Assembly (NCBI GenBank): GCA_002842695.1
Contig: PHDT01000007.1
Location: 62,001-126,000 of the forward strand
Length of the DNA: 64,000 nt
DNA from: Bacteroidetes bacterium HGW-Bacteroidetes-10
GTDB taxonomy: Bacteria; Bacteroidota; Bacteroidia; Bacteroidales; UBA932
Direction: 5' to 3'
Below the pieces are notes generated by a model. It saw only the letters and a list, made by a program, of their open reading frames with translations, was not told the DNA's origin and did no database searches. Both the position numbers and the translations under genes were made by a program. Every line of letters begins with the position of its first letter. Position 1 is the first letter of the stretch. Of this stretch, positions 62,210-64,000 are shown piece after piece.

Positions 62210-63418
62210 TTAATTAATATAGTTAAAACTTGTTTTAGTATATAACTTTTCCAGATTAATGACTGAGTACCAATTGTAAATATCCTGAGACTCTACCCAT
62301 GAAGCAAAATCGGAGTAAGCATCATATATTTTAATGTTTTCAATAGGGTGTCTAACAGACTTGTCGCTCATTATCGCCCAAACCCAATTGTCCGATGCAG
62401 ATGTAAAGTCAGTACTACCAGTATGATTAAACAAGCTTAAGTCAAAATATTTAGTTGGTAGTTGTCCCTTAAAATGAACTTCATGCGCCCTGTCTTCAAA
62501 CGATGAAAACAGAGAAATATTTACTTTGTTCGCATTATATCCTTCCAGAAAAGTAAACGAAGAGTATTTTATTACCGAGTTCAAAGAAACCGTAGCTGTA
62601 AATTTATGAGATGCAACTGATACAGCATCATTATATACATTTACGAACTTTGTGTCAGTTGGCGGATTTATGAAGAAACTTCTGTAATTACCGGTAAATG
62701 GAGCTACCTTGTAATCTGCATTTGCCTGATCACTTGGGTTAACAGGATTGAAGTATCCTGATTTTGGGTCAATATTGTAAATTGGTGCAAGGTCTGAATG
62801 GTTGTTGAGTATACCAGGTAAAGTCAAACTTTTACGTACAATTTTGCTCACCTCTACGGGCATTCCGGTAAAGTTTGCTCCAAGTCCGATATATGTTTTT
62901 GTACTGCCAATAGCTCTGGGTTCTATGTTAAAGTTTATAGCCATAACACGGCCTTTGTTATCCAGATCATATTCAATGTTAAGTCCAAATACGATGTCGT
63001 TCATATCTCTGTCCCCTGAAAACGGGAATAAATCTTCAAACATAACTGTTGCGTACTTGCTTTGAGCAGGAAAAAATATTCTTGTTTTGGTTCCACTAAC
63101 AGGTGTGGAAATAGATTTCGTCGACTCTTCCAAAATTACATTTGATGTTACAACCGTCAAAATACTACCCTTTCCCACATAAAGAGGATACTCTCCTGCA
63201 GGAAGATTCTTGGCAATAGTATCTCCATGCTGATTTAATACAGATGAAGTTGTGCTGAATGATACAATTTTTGTTTCAATTGTTTTCCAGTCGAATGTTT
63301 TCGAAATATTCAAGTCTGAAGTTGATGGGACAATAGTAGTTTCTGGAAACTTAACACATCCAACCGAAATTATTGTAATAAATAAAAAAGCTACTTGCTT
63401 TAAGGTAATGGATTTCAT
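62210..63418 (-). CDS. LruC domain lipoprotein, copy 2
   Basis: A 402-residue lipoprotein with signal peptide and lipobox SVGC (Cys21), and the same plan as its neighbour: FDWKTIETK near 42, GEYPLYVGKGS near 75, VMFEDLFPFSGDRDMNDIVF near 127, and NWVWAIMSDKSVRHPIENI near the C-terminus. The two share motif order throughout but differ in loops, as expected of an old tandem duplication. Probably exposed on the cell surface; the partner is unknown. Confidence 0.82.
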   Translation of the reverse strand: MKSITLKQVAFLFITIISVGCVKFPETTIVPSTSDLNISKTFDWKTIETKIVSFSTTSSVLNQHGDTIAKNLPAGEYPLYVGKGSILTVVTSNVILEESTKSISTPVSGTKTRIFFPAQSKYATVMFEDLFPFSGDRDMNDIVFGLNIEYDLDNKGRVMAINFNIEPRAIGSTKTYIGLGANFTGMPVEVSKIVRKSLTLPGILNNHSDLAPIYNIDPKSGYFNPVNPSDQANADYKVAPFTGNYRSFFINPPTDTKFVNVYNDAVSVASHKFTATVSLNSVIKYSSFTFLEGYNANKVNISLFSSFEDRAHEVHFKGQLPTKYFDLSLFNHTGSTDFTSASDNWVWAIMSDKSVRHPIENIKIYDAYSDFASWVESQDIYNWYSVINLEKLYTKTSFNYIN

Positions 63419-63682
63419 AGCTGTAAAAATAATAAATTCAAATAGTTATACATATTTTTGGAATAACTATAGAACATCCCAATTTTAACAAATATAACAA
63501 TTATTCTATCGTTTTGTTTTTCTTATTATATTATTTGGTATATTAGGATTGATTATTAAGTAATTATTCTGCCAGGGAGTCGATTCTAATTAGTAATAAT
63601 TTGCAATCAAATTTGTCTTTAGAGCAAATAAATATTAGCATATTTTTTTTTAATTTTACACTTAACTAAAAATTTCAATCAT
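63419..63682. other. AT-rich intergenic spacer
   Basis: About 264 AT-rich bases between divergent genes. I see no gene, hairpin or exact TAnnTTTG element here. Confidence 0.6.
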
Positions 63683-64000
63683 ATGAAAAAGTATCTGTTT
63701 CTGTTATTTGTGCTTATACCGGGATTGGCATTAGCACTCGAAAAAGGGGAAGGACAACCTGTTCCTAAAATGAATTTTTACGGGGTTGATTTTACATTAG
63801 TGAAAACTTTTGGCGTAAAAGAGGAGCTTGTCACAGAAACAAAGAAATATCCATATGGAAATTTCTTTGCAAAATATGTAAGAGAGATAGATCAGTCTGC
63901 GGAGCTAAAAAAAATTCAGTTTTCGGCATTTGATAACGTTAATATTGATGAGGCTATCTACAGGGCGAGAATTATGAATGAAGCCGGTATGCCTACCTAT
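63683..64000 (+). CDS. Secreted protein of unknown function (partial)
   Basis: The frame starts at ATG 63683 and runs off the right edge; 106 residues are visible. A signal peptide (residues 1-18, MKKYLFLLFVLIPGLALA) is followed by a polar mature region. The segment KMNFYGVDFTLVKTFGVKEE and a later helix give no recognisable family. It lies divergent to the LruC pair. Confidence 0.65.
   Translation, partial: MKKYLFLLFVLIPGLALALEKGEGQPVPKMNFYGVDFTLVKTFGVKEELVTETKKYPYGNFFAKYVREIDQSAELKKIQFSAFDNVNIDEAIYRARIMNEAGMPTY

Noticed and set aside
1-64000. tRNA, rRNA, prophage or transposase genes
   Set aside because: I looked through the intergenic stretches and found no cloverleaf, rRNA-like or transposase/integrase sequence.

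Overview
The window reads as a chromosome segment from a member of the Bacteroidetes, most likely order Bacteroidales. The evidence is the repeated promoter motif TAnnTTTG just upstream of starts, the absence of Shine-Dalgarno dependence, and families typical of the phylum (DUF4271-like, DUF2723, DUF4954, LruC lipoproteins, RecO/RdgB/MutS2 housekeeping genes). I see no rRNA, tRNA, CRISPR array, transposase or prophage gene.

Layout. 1-15 kb is housekeeping: a partial DUF4271-like membrane protein and SUI1 factor; a large DUF2723 glycosyltransferase-like membrane protein; an unusual LuxE-like plus GH3 pair; RecO and RdgB; a divergent run of C-terminal protease, ComF, diadenylate cyclase CdaA, MutS2, a lipoprotein and a PHP phosphatase. 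15-24 kb holds secreted peptidases (C69, S9), a DUF4954 protein and glutaminase, interrupted by a 750-base gene-free stretch full of inverted repeats. 24-28 kb is a respiratory nitrite-ammonification operon (nrfH, nrfA) with its own system II cytochrome c maturation genes (ResB, CcsA). 28-34.6 kb is a complete histidine operon (hisG-D-CB-H-A-F-IE). It is preceded by a 29-codon leader peptide containing five histidine codons and a terminator, a classical attenuator layout. HisC is fused to the IGPD half of HisB and no HAD-type histidinol phosphatase is present. The PHP protein at 14 kb is the natural candidate for that step.

34.6-40 kb carries formate-tetrahydrofolate ligase and, divergently, a compact four-gene cassette: a two-cysteine DsrC, a DsrM-like cytochrome b, a DsrK-like iron-sulfur protein and a cysteine desulfurase, with no dsrAB in the window. 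This is the most intriguing system here. It looks like a membrane thiol/persulfide redox module in which sulfur could come from cysteine rather than from sulfite reductase.

40-61 kb is an exopolysaccharide or capsule locus: UDP-glucose dehydrogenase and UDP-xylose synthase, three receiver-containing signalling proteins, an initiating sugar transferase with a degenerate receiver-like N-terminus, a short TolC-like protein, a Wzc-like chain-length protein with a degenerate ATPase domain, a Wzy/O-antigen-ligase-like protein, six glycosyltransferases of family 2 and one of family 4, a NeuD-type acetyltransferase, a DegT aminotransferase and a Wzx flippase. 61-63.4 kb has two tandem LruC lipoproteins, and a secreted protein runs off the right edge.
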